Shown piece after piece: positions 45,476 through 59,229 of a DNA stretch of 64,000 nt. The translations under genes and the position numbers were made by a program. Source of the DNA: Takakia lepidozioides. Taxonomy: Eukaryota > Streptophyta > Takakiopsida > Takakiales > Takakiaceae. The first letter of the stretch is position 1. Each line of letters opens with the position of its first letter. The DNA lies in contig CM060734.1 of assembly GCA_030704615.1 (NCBI GenBank), positions 11,098,001 through 11,162,000 of the forward strand, read 5' to 3'. The notes beneath the pieces are model-generated. The model saw nothing but the letters and a program-made list of their open reading frames with translations. It did not search any database and had not been told where the DNA came from.

Positions 45476-48442
45476 TAAAAAGTCTCCATTTCATTCCAGC
45501 ATGTGTCCCATATTGTTCTAATTTTGAGTCAGTCACATGAACATTAAGCTCTGAGTGAAAACGACGTCCATCATGAGTATATGAAAATCCATCAATTGGG
45601 TTGAGCACCACCGGTTCTCCAAAAATGTTGGCCCCTTCAACAGCCAGGATCAGACTCAATCAAGTGTTCATGTTGTTTGTGTACTGCCTCTGAGTTTGGA
45701 ACCACGTCTCCTGTTCCCTGGCTGCTAAAATACTCCTCTGAAGTAACAAATTCATAGTAGAAATTATTCTTTGTATCACCTTGAACCACCTTGCGAAAAC
45801 GTCATCGATCATCTGTATACCAATATCCATCTTCAGCCTCGTACAATGGATCAACCAATGGGGAAGTGCGTCCCAAATACTCCCTCCCAGCTTCCGCTTG
45901 TGAATCAGATGTCATCTCTATAACGCCCAATGTAAATGTTGGATGTGTTGCAGACGGCTCTTCGAGTAATCAAACTTGTTGCCTGATCCCATCTGTTGAA
46001 TGTCGACGTACTTCAACAGCCTGTAGTGGACTTTCTTCATCATGTGTCATAGATACTTGTCTGCATGACCGTCCGATGTATTATCGACATGTGTTTCAAC
46101 TCCACATACGTGTACATAGGTGTGTTTGGAGCTCCCAAGGTGCTTTCTACATGCACATCATGTGCATATCATCTTTATGTCGTTTAGTACTTGTGGTCGC
46201 TTGTTCCGGTGAAACGGATATTCTATGCTTACGAGACTGCTCCATACGTGGTAATTCCAGTGATGGAGACCCCATTGACTGACCCATCTCATCAAGTCCA
46301 AGTACATTGGAAGTGTCTTCATCAGACCCAATACTGGAGTCGTTGTCTTCGTCATCTTCATCTCTGGAATCCTCGTTCTTTTCAAAACCCTGTTCTTCAC
46401 TCTCATCCCATTCCTCTATCACCTCTTCGATATCGTTGGCTGGAATGTCCAATGCCTCTCCTATTCCCTCATACCATGATTTCACATGTTCACGTAAATT
46501 GACATCATGTTCAAACACCATTACTTTTGCACCGCACCTTAGGCACCACCTCCTGAACAACCCGTGTCAGTCCCATCATTGCAATCCTCCAATCATTTGG
46601 ACAAAACATCTTTATCATGTTTGTAATAGTAATGGGATCACGTCCATCTTTGTCCCACCTTACTCGTTTCCATCGCGTCCATTCACTCCAACTCATCTGC
46701 ATGAAATTATTCTCCAAAACAAAGTAACCGACATTATTTTGCCATGGAGCAGCCACTGGATGGTGACATATGAAGACTATCTCTCCAATTGCTTCGAAGA
46801 GTAGATGCCCATCTGAATGCTTGAACGGACGACATCCTGCATTTGTTTGTTTTGCAAATGTGTACACACCTTGACGACATCTTGCAGCGCCCACATCCAG
46901 ATGACCCTTCAGTGCTTCAAGTGTTGTTGGTGTGTATGGATATTCTTCTGCTACCGGCAATAGAAACAAGATGTTCCAATACTCCGAACCACTCATCCAT
47001 TGTCGTGCCTTGTCACATGCATTAGTACAGTCAAATATTGTCCATGCTCCATTGTCGGAATTTGGGGCAGCAGATCCTGTCCGACAATCAAATATCCACA
47101 ATGTGCGATCGTTGGTACGTATAGGTTGTGTCACCCAAAACAAGTCATTTATTATGAGATCCGCCTTTTGATTTGAACTCAGTGTCACTTCCCCTTGGAA
47201 CCACCAATCATTATCCACCTCTTCAACTTCCAATCCTTGTTTTCTCCGTTTGTGTGCCTTGAATGCATCTCGAATACTTTGTGGGATCAGCTCTTTGTAT
47301 TTTTTGAACCTTTTTGGATGTCCCGTTGGGACGCTGAACACGGAGAAAAATTTATCGCTACATGTCGATGTCAGTTCCAAAAAATTTGTAGGTTCACACC
47401 ATGTGTGCACTTTCACCTTCCAATTTGCCTTGGGATTGTCTTGATATTTCATGTGGTTTTCATGGAACTCCATCCACCGCATAGTGTTCTTCACTGCATA
47501 CACATGATTGAATGTCGAAGCCATAGAATTGATTGTTGGTATTTCGTCCATGGTACTTTTGGATTTCATTGATGGCCGTACAAAAAAAAATACTTGTCCC
47601 GTACCCTCAACAAAACTGGCTTCTTCAGCAATTTTGCGGATATGTTTGTTTTTCAAACCCATGAATGGTCGAGTCCATGTGTAAGAAAATGGAGTGCGTT
47701 GCTTCGAGACAAATGATCGTTTGGAAGATGAAGCACCTTTGTTCATTACCTTTTTTGATGCATCTCATTCTGCTTTCGACTTGTATGTGAGTCCTTTGAC
47801 ATAATCTTGCACCATTTTCTTTACCATCTCCCAAGTGCTATCATCTTCAATACATGTCAATGTTGTTTGATCTCGAAAATTCTTTACGAGGTCCGATAGC
47901 TTCAATTTTTGTGCCCCAATTTTCAGATCACCAATAGGAGGTAAACAAGAATAAAATGTCAGTCGTCGATTCTGCTCATCAACATCATCACTATATACTG
48001 GCCGATCATATAACTCCCAAACCTCGCGTATTTTGAGAATTTTCTCGTGCTGTGTAACCTTGTGTACTTTGGCAAGATTGTCATCGTTGACATGACAGGA
48101 TAGCTCAATGTATTTCCACTCTTCATCATACACGACAAATCTGGCTGGTCGATGTGCAAATATCATGTCGAATTCCTCTTGCGACAAATTGCCGACACTC
48201 AATTCTACCAATGCGACCTCTGTACATGCTGCTCTCACGTGTTGTCCATCCACTGGCTCCCACCTTATAGATTGCAAAAATTGTTGTTTTTTTTCTAGCT
48301 CATCCAATCCTGCTGTTGATGGAGACTCTTTGAATTTCTCCCATGTTTGTTGAAACACTTTTGGGGCTTTCTTTCCTGCAAATAAGATGGTTGCACCCCT
48401 GATCCACCATAAAAAATAGTCGATCGCAACGTCATTGCACAT
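45470..48442 (-). pseudogene. Decayed gene, possibly ParB-like plus methyltransferase type
   Basis: Two large frames follow each other: 48442-47765 and 47746-46511, then fragments to 45470. The first contains WEPVDGQHVRAACTEVALVE, which recalls the DGxHRxxAA core of ParB-like domains (as at 8153-8726), followed by WKYIELSCHVNDDNLAKVHK. The second begins with a basic region and contains KADLIINDLFWVTQ, placed and shaped like the D-P-P-Y/W motif of amino-methyltransferases (here DLFW, so catalytic residues differ). After a frame change near 46530 it reads CGAKVMVFEHDVNLREHVKS, recalling the GxxFxxxEPD segment of the methyltransferase at 30.7 kb. An acidic Asp/Glu/Ser-rich tail follows. The parallel is by eye only; if wrong, this is an unknown transposon gene. 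It is truncated at the LINE junction. Confidence 0.4.
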
Positions 48443-48639
48443 ACATCAATAGTAGGGTTGCGGAGCGTAGTGTTATTTCTCGCATTCTCAATGTTCAAAA
48501 CTCGTTGGTTGGTTGTTGGTGTGTGTACATCCCTCACCATCTTCATCTGAACTGAAAACCGAAATTCCCTGCCCCAGAGATATCCTTGCCCCCAACAAAT
48601 TATCTATGTTTCTTCCAAAATCCACCAATGTAGGTGTAG

Positions 48640-48870
48640 TTTGCTTCCAAACTTTGCCAGTACGTTCGAGACACCCTCTCACAGGTCCCGAACTAATATC
48701 AGATCAATCGAAATTATGGCGCCCACATCGCGACCACACTCCAATACTTTTCGTCGCTGGAAATTCGCAAAAAATAGCAAAATGGATATAATATCAATAT
48801 ATGAAGGCTCAACAGGGGAGATTGCAAAAATAGCAAAGTGAGCAATGACATGGAAATCTCCCAAACTGTA
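48640..48870. repeat. Dispersed repeat shared with 37.38 kb and 63.43 kb
   Basis: 48640-48720 (TTTGCTTCCAAACTTTGCCA, then ACACCCTCTCACAGGTC) matches 37375-37455. 48745-48870 (CGTCGCTGGAAATTCG, AAAATAGCAAAATGGATAT, ATCAATATATGAAGGCTC) matches 63430-63530. It lies just upstream of the decayed ParB/methyltransferase-like gene and may be part of its element end. Confidence 0.6.
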
Positions 48871-48879
48871 GGTCTTTGG

Positions 48880-49940
48880 ATATATAGGGGATTGCACTTT
48901 GACTTAAATGACAGTGGACACTGAGGTCACACTTGGCCTCTACATGGGAGAAGCACTTGGATACATAGGAGATTGCACTTGGGCTTATATTTCAATTCTT
49001 CACATATGGGCCAACGGCACGGGCTACCCTAGTCTGTCGTGAAAAGTTGGTGGATATCATGTCGACAATTATTGATGACCAGAAGTTCTTCGACACACCT
49101 TGCTTTCATGAACACATTGGATAAGTGTTGAAATGGAAATGACATCTACTTCAGAAAAGAAACACTGCATGGCATACACTTCACGAGTAACTTTTAAGGG
49201 CCATCACGGTAGTTAAATCACACAGCAGAATTTCACTGAGTATGAGATATCACACCTTCTCCAGTACCAATAACAGGCCTAAGAATAAACCCGTGGAATC
49301 AATCCACCTTAACTTAGAGAACCAAAGCTTTAAGTTCAGAGTCCTGAAGGGCGGGGCCCTTACAACAAACATGTCAAAACAAAGATCTGAGAATTTTTCT
49401 CAGTTGCATGATATTCAGTTCTCTCTGTTATTTTTACCAGAGAGAGCTGCAAGTGGTGCAGCCCTGGAAGGACAGTTTGTCACAGTTACCAGCTTTGCAC
49501 AATACACTATCCTCACGGAACTTGTCTCCTTCTCAAATCCAACTGTCATTGGGAGAGTACGAAGGACCACTCTCCCTATGCGTTACACCAGAAAAAAGCC
49601 TATCATCCAAAGCATCCAAGAGCTGATCTACATACAAACTGACTACATTTGTAGGTCCATACAAGTGACAAGATGGACTGGCAAAGAATGGTTTCCCATC
49701 CATCCATTTGATTCAGTGAGGGATAGCTTCTAGTTTTTAGTTTAGCCATCGGATTTCCTGACCACATGTGTTTAACACTTGATATGCTCATCATCAGAAG
49801 TCTCCACGGATATCTCCCTAGCTTCCTATGGTGCGACAGAGGAAATTAGAAGTTCCACCTTTCCAGAGGAGCTGACAGAAGAATATACCCTCCTTCAGGT
49901 AATCCATGGGCGTGAAGCCTCCTCCCTAATGATACATGCT
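48880..49940. other. Intergenic; no gene recognised
   Basis: A plus-strand open frame at 49242-49733 has no recognisable motif and lies downstream of the 3' end of the minus-strand host gene; it is not called. The stretch probably includes the 3' UTR of that gene. Confidence 0.5.
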
Positions 49941-49946
49941 AGGGTG

Positions 49947-52488
49947 CTAGAGATTGAGGTTGGAGAAGTATTCATCAAAATCAAGGTCAATTGTGGTTGC
50001 TTGGATGTCACACAGTGCATCTGTACAATCAACAGGAAAAACAGATTAAAACCATAAATACTTCCACAGAAAACTACTGTCTTGATTGTGACTGAGGGAC
50101 GATGAATTACAATACACTGTCCAAGTTACAAAATATGCGCATCACTGCAAGACTCCCATGCGCAGCTGTGCTCACCAGCAGCAATACCGCCCCAGCCCAG
50201 CGTCCACCTAGAAACTCTGAAAATGTCCCTGTGGATTGCTCCAACTGAACCATCCTGATCAAGACCACAGCTATCTGGGTGCACTTGCTCCCCAGCACAA
50301 CCAATCTCAATCAAATGCAACCTAAAGTTACATGGCATCTCACACACCAAATGTCAGATAAAGTAATGTCCAACCGCTTCACTCAGTGACGACAACCTCC
50401 CATACACACAGCCCATCGCACCTGTATAACATCTGTATGTGACTGTAAAAAAGATCTAGGCGTACCTTCATCTCTGCTCAGTCGACCTGATGATAGAACA
50501 TAAGTCTTCTGCAACCTTTTGTCCGCTTGATCAATCCTCACTTTGCCACTTGGTGGGAATGAAGGAACCTTTATGCCATTATCCCTGGTCACTCGCCCTG
50601 ATGATAGAACATAAGTCTGCTGCGGCGGGACCGTTTCCACTATGTCTGCTTGATCAATCCTCACTTTGTCACTAAGAGGGAATGAAGGAACCTTTATGCC
50701 ACAATCTGGCCTGTGCACCACAGTCCGAGCACTCAGCTGCAAGGGTGCATCTGTCTGCCTTCTCTCATCTTCATCTCTATCTTGTGGATAACATAATGCA
50801 CCGAGAGGTGCAGGTAAGGATTGCACGGGCAGAAGAGAACCCGTCTGGTTTTCAATGCTGCAGCCAAAGTCTACTGGCGACTGCTGCTGCTTGCTTGCGC
50901 AAGATTGGGATGTCAGCATAGCGGCCACCTGAGTAGACGCAAAAATGCTAGGCACCATTTCAAGGGTTGTTCCATGCTTGCTACTTGCACCTCCATGATC
51001 GTACTGCCGCTCCAAACTGGAGCTACCAAACTTTCGACGAATTCCCCCTGATCTATCTTCAAGACGCCTATCATTTGGTCCCCCATTATCGACCCCGAGT
51101 GACACAGAGCCCTCATGACTGTAGATAGGTCGTGCGTTTGCGAGTCCTGCATGGAATGGACCATAGAGGGGTTGGCCATCTCTGATGTCGCACTTGGCCC
51201 TCTCATTCCAGGCACTTATACCAGCCATCCCAGATCGCTCCAGCTTGAGTTTTTCTTTAGCTATATTCATGTCAAGCTGTGACATCAGGAAATAATTTCC
51301 TTCACTCCAGACATCCCTCCTTAGCAGTTCACTTCTGTCCGAGGCACTGCTAGGAGTCGCTGTCGAGAAGCTCGCCAAAGTTTTGTACATCCCACTGTTC
51401 CATTCTTCGCTGGATGTAAAAGCACTGGTGAAAGCACTTGTGTTGCGTCTGCTTAACTGAGAGTCTTCCACACCATCAGAACTACAGCACCTCCTGTCCG
51501 CTTCAAGTTCCTCAAGTCTGACCTGCTCGTTTAGCATTTGAAGTTTCAGCGCAGATAACAAACACTTAGGCGGCCACATGCTCACCGCCTCGTCTGTTCT
51601 CCCATCATCAGCCGCAGAGGTTGACGCAGAACACACGTTACTGGAAGTACAAGATACGCTGCAGTGCTCCCGGGCCTGGCGTTGCCGCTTGTGATCTACC
51701 CCCACCACCTCCAGGTCGAAAGCTCCAGCCGATAACCTAAGCAGCCAAAGACTATTCTGAAAAGAAAGAACCTCGCAGATAGAAACAATAATGAACCACA
51801 GTTCCCCACAAATAACTCTATATACATATACATTCCGAATGAAACAGCTAAAGGGAGACCACACAAGAAAGGCAGTGGCTTGAGAGGCATATGTAGCTGA
51901 GGAAGCCCAGCTTGCAGCAGAAACACCAGCCACAAGTATTAACATTCAGCGGCTGCCACCAAGAACCTGGCGAGCCTGTACAAAGATAAAAAACGATAGG
52001 CAGATATGCGGAGCCCCCTACCAGCAAAAACTCAGCCAACTCCTGCTCTGCATGAAACGGGAGGGGCCCAACTCGTTGAGAAGGCCGTGTGCCCAGCCGG
52101 TTACCAAAAGACCATCATAAGCACAACAAAACCCCACACCATCTCAAAAACCTGCAACCTACTTCCAGAGTTCCACATCCTTTGCATAAATGTACGCGAA
52201 TTTGTTCCTCCAAACCTAACATTCCCGTTGGAGAAAAGGGTGTGGTAAGTTCCAGCGCAGATTGCAGGACAACAGCACCCAGGGAGGGCAGATGAATTCT
52301 TACTCTTTGCGTTTGCGTACATAGAAGGAGTAAGGCATGAGGCTGTCAGCGTCACTGCCCATCCGACCCTTAGGACTACTGTCAGGGTCCCCATCCGAAG
52401 ACGTAGGTGACAAACTCTGATTCCGCATTTCTCCAACGCAAGGGCTTAAGCTTTCCGAAGACACAGCCGTAGCCACTGTAGTTTCCAT
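49947..52488 (-). CDS. Intact 3-exon host gene, 509 aa, function unknown
   Basis: Exons 52488-52304, 51736-50466 and 50020-49947 join with matching phases: donor GTAAGA to acceptor GCTTAG at a GA|G codon, and donor GTACGC to acceptor TGTACAG at a G|AT codon. The product starts METTVATAVSSESLSPCVG and has a Ser/Pro/Asp-rich N-terminus, then a basic patch (FYVRKRKE...VDHKRQRQAREH) that could be a nuclear signal. A Ser-rich middle follows, with a short helical stretch (LKLQMLNEQVRLEELEADRR). Two near-identical segments come next, KVPSFPLSDKVRIDQAD and KVPSFPPSGKVRIDQAD, each with TYVLSSGR after it. The protein ends with an acidic peptide, IDLDFDEYFSNLNL. I recognise no domain. The clean frame over 510 codons and real intron boundaries indicate a working gene. 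The acidic hydrophobic C-terminus could be an activation or docking motif (inference). Confidence 0.75.
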
Positions 52489-53680
52489 TCTCCCTTGTTC
52501 TGCCCACCTCACCCGGCTGCTCTGCCTTGCCTCAGAGACACCCTAATTTCAACCATTCCTCCTACTACCTACCCGAAATCATACATCCCACTGTGACCCA
52601 TTCTCACAACCACTCCTCACTACCTCTCCCTCCCTTTCTCCTCGTATGGAATGCACACAGAACGTTATCGACATCCTCCTCTCTTCCCCAATCCACTGCT
52701 TTATGCTGCGATAAAAGCAGGTGCTTGAACGGACAGTAAGGAGATGGCAGCACGAGCACAGCCCAGATCGCTCACCACCACCAGTTCCACCCGGCCATGT
52801 CACAGATCGGAGCGCATCTTTGCGAGCTCTCCAAGCGCTCTGTCCACATGGCCCTGCCACCCGGCTCGCTCTCATGCGCGCCCATTCACTCTGCGTTCAA
52901 GGCAGGCTGCCTCCTCTGCGCGCTGACTCAGCGAGCTCTGAAAAAGGAACCACTTTTCTCTTCCTCCCTCTCCGTGGCAAGCCAATGCTAGGACGCTCTA
53001 TGGCTCTCCCTACTCACATGCTTCGGAAGCTCTAGATAGTGATGGCCTTTCCCACACTGCTGCCCTTGCTCTGTCTCTACCCCAAAGGGCTCATGGCCTA
53101 TTCAGGCTGAAAAAAGAAGCCTCCTGTTGCAGACTGAATCCATTCCCCAGAAAAGAGACTGAGCGTGCAGAGATTTTTCAAGGTCTTAAATCAAGCTTTC
53201 TCTCACCATGCTGTTTTGTTTTGGGGATAGTATAGAGTGGGCCACAAGCCTGGAGATACCACCAAGAAGAAAGAGATTGAACAATGTGAATTTTAAAACC
53301 CTTCGCATGAATGCCGAAGAACCACTGACAGTTGGAAACATATGAAGACTAATTTCTGCCACATTGGTTTCCCACAACCCGCTTCACATTAACACTGCTT
53401 TCACAAACTTGCAGCTTTATGCTATGATTATGAAACATTAGCCCTCCAAGTATCGATGACCAAATGCCAAGTTATGCAGCAAGGACAAGATGCACGCCAA
53501 GGCCATTGGCTAAAACAAACACAAGTCAAAGTGCTTGGGAGTGTATGCACCCAAGGCCCACTGCAATGATAGATGTTAAACTGGTCAATCTGATCAAACA
53601 ACCAAGCCACAAATTCCTAGATTTCATTGATTTATCTACGAACAGAGGAGGGATGATATGCAGATCTTGATCAACAAGCT
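52489..53680. promoter_or_regulatory. Intergenic region between the two host genes
   Basis: It holds the 5' flank of the 509-aa gene and the 3' flank of the cysteine synthase gene, both on the minus strand. A pyrimidine-rich section lies at 52540-52700. No third gene, TATA motif of note or repeat was found. Confidence 0.4.
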
Positions 53681-53682
53681 TC

Positions 53683-56600
53683 TTAGGCTTCAGGCTGCAT
53701 CTTTTCAGCTTCTTCCCGGATGGACTGAAACAAAATGGATGACAAATAACGTTCTCCGAAGCTCGGAAGAATCACCTGCAGACATTCAGCTGATAAATAG
53801 ATGGACTAAAAATATTCAACAAACCAGGAGAGAATGTACCCATAAGCCGTTGTTTGCCGTAGCCTTGTGGCCCTTGACCCCGCCCAGTTTGAGCGGAACA
53901 CAACGGGACAGAACCTACCTGGGGCTGACCCCGGTAGTAAGACTTACCTCGGAATAAACAATTGATCCGGGTTTTCCAGATATCCTCTAGAAATCCCTTT
54001 ACACAAGCATTAACCTGCTGTGGGTGGTTTGCCCAATAACTAGGCCCCAAAAGGACCTGGGCTTTTGGCTCAGCCTCGAGACTTTCAAAGTTGGTAAACA
54101 GAGGTACAGGCACAATTCCCTTGATAGATTTGAAGAGAGTGTCTCTCTGGTGAGAGAACCCCGGACAATGGATCAGAAAATGAATATCGTCTTCAGGTTG
54201 CCCACACAATGGGCAATTGCACTCTCCCTTTCCTCTCTGCTTCTGTTTGCTGTTCAAAGGTAGGCTTCCCGCCCTGAGTTTAAACAAACCAGGAGAGAGA
54301 TTGTCTACTAGGCACGTGACATGTACTACATCTCCACATGACAACCAAGATCAGTATGATATTAGGGCCTACAGTCAATCTTACCATATGCCTCTCCTGA
54401 AGACTCCAACCTGCCACCGTCAGCAGCCCACATGCTGGTGAGGTCACATTTTGTTATACAAGAGAGAGATATTGTACCGTTATTAATTTGCCCTTGTTCT
54501 CTGGCCTTTTTGCCACTTGCACTGCGGCTGCTGTGGCAGCCCCTGATGATATTCCCACCTGCCAGTCCACACAGTGGTGCATGATTGCAAAATATCTAGT
54601 TTTCAGATTCAAGATCAATTTCAGCTGTTGCTTTAGGGTGCAGATACTTTGGCAGATTTAAACTTCCTGGAGATGTCCATTTCCCTTCCCATGAGAGGTG
54701 CTCCTCAGTGTGAAAACCAGATTTATGTGATTTAGTCCAAGCACTGGGCCTTGCAAGAAAGGTATTGTTCCTTAAGTCAGGCTGGAGAACCTCTCAACAG
54801 GTTAAAGCACTGTTGGGGGAGAGACCTGTACTCTTGCTCATAAATAAAGTAGACGTGGCCACCCCCACAGGTCAAATTGCTGTTGAAAGACTTACCAGCA
54901 AGCCTTCTTTCAAAGCAAGCTGCTTGGCCATTTCAACCGCATCATTGCTGGAAATCTGGTCAAAACCACAGACACAGGCTCATTACAAGACAAGTAAATC
55001 CAACACCTCATTACATGAAAAGTCCACGTAGGATGAGTCCAATCGTAACACCAATTGCTAACTTCCAAGGCCAGCCGGAGGCACCATGCACTCCTGCTTA
55101 GGCATGTCCAGCGTATTTAATTTACCTTTTTTCTCTATGCACTCAATCTAGGTTTACGTTTCAGCCTCCATATGCAGCAATGTGTTGATGCATTACAAGC
55201 ACTAAGTGTAAAACAACTAGATCTGTGGCAGGGACAAGCCAGAGAGAGACAAACCTGAATAACCTCATCCAGAATGTCAACATCTAGAATGCTAGGAATA
55301 AACCCTGCACCAATCCCTTGGATCTTGTGAGGGCCTGCGCCAAGCCAGGGGGCCACCATATCCTCTAATCAGTAGCCTCATTCTTTGTCGTTCTCCCTTT
55401 GCTACCCCTCCAACTACGATGGACCTAGGGTACTACTGATGCTTAAGGATATTCACTAGCATCGGAAGTCATATATTAGACCCAGTCTAACCAGTGGACC
55501 TGGAGTCTCAAGGGAACTTATGGAGTTATTATTTGAGACTTACCTAGCAACTTCACTTCCAATCTCCCATTGCAACCATTTGCCAAAAGCATAAACCTAG
55601 TAAAATGTCACTATCTCTTCATTCAAGGCAGTCATCAACTCACAACTGGACATAATCCAGTGCTAATGGTTCATGGAGACCCTGTGCTGCCTTATTTAGT
55701 GGATACTTGCACTGGCGCTCTTGTGCAACAGGCTTTTACCTGGCTTGCCCCCAGATAACACACTGCTTTCAGTTGGCTCCACACCATAAATCTGTAACTC
55801 CACCTCCCGTGAAAATGTTAAACCCTCTAAGCAATAGATGGGAAATAGACCTTACACTGCAGACTCCGCATACAACAGATTTCAGAGTGCAGTGTTAGGT
55901 CGCTTTATGCCACTGTGCCAAAGAAGAAAACTTGCAATATACCACAACGCCACAAATTCGACCTTGAGTCAAGTGTTGTGAAATTGTGTGCATCTGTAAA
56001 GTGGTACAAAGCACAACAATGACTTTCTTTTCCCCAAAACCACAGCCAAGTGGACAAAAAGGTACAAAAGTTTCCCTGAAGTAGACCTTGATATCAGGGT
56101 TCTTGCTCTTCAAGAATCGACCAGCTCCAGTAACTGTACCACCAGTGCCAATTCCAGCAACAAGTATATCAACATCCCCAGCAGTGTCTTCCCAGATCTC
56201 CGGCCCAGTTGTCTCAAAATGGACCTGCAAAACACGAAATTGTGAGCCAAAAATCCTCCTATGCAGCAAAAGTACTTAATAGACATTGCCAAACCTACCA
56301 CCCCAGCCCTATGAACGGATAGTAGCTTGTATGTCAAAGGTGTAAATTTGTATGGCTGGTGGAAGATCACTTGACTGGCAGCTTGCATACCTTCTGATGA
56401 GAACCAGAATAACACCCAACAATAAAACACCAACAAATGGTAGAAGAAAACACAACAATCTGAGTAACTGGAGAGATGGCACACCTTGGGATTTGCAGGG
56501 TTCTCAAACTGCTGAAGCATGTAAGAGTTAGGAGTCTTTTTCACAATCTCCTCTGCCTTTTGGACCGCACCCCTCATTCCCTTGCCGGGATCTGTTAGAA

Positions 56601-59180
56601 TCAGCTCGGCACCGAATGCCCTCAGCAAAATGCGGCGCTCCATACTCATAGATGCTGGCATTGTGAGGATGAGTTTGTAGCCTTTAGCGGCAGCTATGAA
56701 GGCCAGTCCAATCCCTGTGTTCCCACTGGTGGGCTCCACAAGGATGCTCTTCACAGACAAAAAAGAGCACTTTGCATTTAAAACTCATAGACAATGGAGT
56801 CAGACGACTCCAGGAAATAAAAGGACAAAGGCATTCTACAACCTGATGTTCTGGCAGTCGCATCTGTACTGCAACACGTCCATGAAGCAACAAAAAGTGC
56901 TATCCTAAAACCCTGAAATGCAATTAAAGGGGCTGAATGTAGCACTCTCATGGCACCGATAATTATGTTACAGTTTCATGAGGACTTAATTCAGAAGATC
57001 TGCCCTGTTCTAATAGGATTTCCCTCCTGAACCACAGCCAAACATACCTTGCCAGGGGTGATGGCACCCTTGCCCTCTGCATCAGTAATCATGCTATATC
57101 CAATCCTGCATTTGCACCCAACAATCATGTGTCTGAAAGCTACCCTGCACTGCATAATGCTACATCCATCTAGTTTACCTCCATTGAGCCCAACTCTTCA
57201 AAGGCACCACAATTTTCTCAGAGAATCACTTTTGAGATAACTCCTATGATAAATGACAATGAAATTTCTTGGTACTACAGAAGATTTCAGGGTAGGAGAC
57301 AAACGCACCTATCTTTCACACTACAGCATGGTTCCATAATTTCCAATTTGGCGGCAATGTTGGCCACACAACCCTCCACAACAGTGTTCAGATACACCAT
57401 GGGTGTCTTTCCTATCAACTGTTTGCTCCAACCCATATCAAGCCAGTCATACCCAGCGATATTAATGATAGGCTAAAGAGTTGCATGAAGGCGGCCAGCC
57501 CAAGCCATTCCCAATTGTGGCTGTCCCAGATAGAGTGGACACAGTCATAAAACACTAATAAATGAGGACTGGTGATTCGGGAGACTTGTAAACTATATCA
57601 CAGTCAGCTGACGGTTGTGGCTGGATATCAAGCCCTATTTGAATATCAAGCTCCTAAACCCCCAAAAAAAGTCCCAGTAACCAATCAAGACTTGTTTATT
57701 TCCTTCTAATACAGCTTGCAAAAATATATCTGGGAGAGCCTCGTAATCTCTGGACTCACATTTGAGAGGTAACCAGAGATAAAATGATATAGCCACGTCC
57801 AATAGAAAGAGGAAGGAAACGAGAAGGAATCTTATCTCATAACTTAGAGAGTCAATCTAAGAGCAGGAGACAAATCAACCATATCCTGAATTGTAGTGAC
57901 AGCTGCTATAGCTTGCAAAGCTTTGTAATGCTCCTCATCACAACAGAAAGTTGTCTATAGCTTGTTCTGAATCTACTAAAATACCAGCATCTCTATACCA
58001 TATATACATAAAATGCCAGGAGTCGTTCCAAGAAGCAGTGAGTCATAACATACACTTCAGATGTACACTGTAGAGATTAGGATGTACTCATGAGACATTG
58101 TTTGACGTAGCCTTGTGGACACACTGTAGAGATTAGATTGTACTCATAAGATGTTGTTTGCCGTAGCCTTGTGGCCATTGACCCCGCGCCCAGTTTGAGC
58201 GGGAACAAAAGGGACAGAACCTACCTCTGTCAGGGGCTGACGTTGGTGGTAATTGTACACTGTAGAGATTAGAGAGAGGTAATAGGGGGAGCATACCTGC
58301 ATTACATCTTCAGCTATGTTCAGACCATGTAACTCCTCCATTGCCACAGAAACCACCTGTTTTACCACCGGACCAGTAAGTCTATCTCGTTCCGTCTCCT
58401 GGCAAAGCAGGCTTCTTATTGCAGCTCCCAAAGTGATAAGTAGAATAATGCCTGCATCTAACAGTTTGGCATCATGTATTCACCTTGACCTAAACTCTAG
58501 GCAAACTTTTGTTAACCAGAGCAACTTGAAATTCAACCGGGAATAAGTAGAGAGAGGATTGAGAGGACTGACCTTAGCAAGCTCACCCTCCTCAACCTCC
58601 ACACTGCCAAAGCCAATTATCAAGTATGAACAGTAGCCCTGCAACATAGTATCTATGCTCCTAAACATTGACACCCATCCTACCTCACATTTTATCCCTG
58701 GGGTATAAATCTCATGCAGGGCTTGTGCCTCCTGTACTTACTTATTGCAGATATGTTAGAATCATTGAGATTCCTTGTACATTGAGAATCCTATCTGTAC
58801 CACCTCTGGGTCTGGCCATATACAATTCAATGCCTCATGACTCAGACCATTGTGAACTCAATCTGACTAGATACTAGTGGGCAAGCAACCAATAACAAGG
58901 AAAATGAGGAATACATACGTTGCAAGCTCTTTTGGCTCCCTGCCAGCTTCCCCATGGACAGCTCGTTGAGACTTTCTGGATGTGTCATACAAACCTTCTG
59001 TCCCCCTAAACATGTTCCAAAGCTGTGCCTGAACACACCCCAACATTGTTGGTCAGGGTTCATACCTCAGCGCAGCTTTGGTGCCAAGCATTGACCTCTA
59101 CCTTCTATTACTGGCTCTATAGCCTTATACCCTTCAACAGATATGCCACATGTAGCTGTGGCAGCACAGGCACTGTTTTC

Positions 59181-59229
<49 letters not shown>

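Noticed and set aside
49242-49733. 163-codon plus-strand frame downstream of the 509-aa gene
   Set aside because: No motif and no splice or polyadenylation support were seen; it probably lies in 3' flanking sequence of the opposite-strand gene.
50490-51051. Plus-strand frames with repeated LCHxxxx words
   Set aside because: They are antisense to exon 2 of the 509-aa gene; the repetition comes from the duplicated KVPSFP segment on the real strand.
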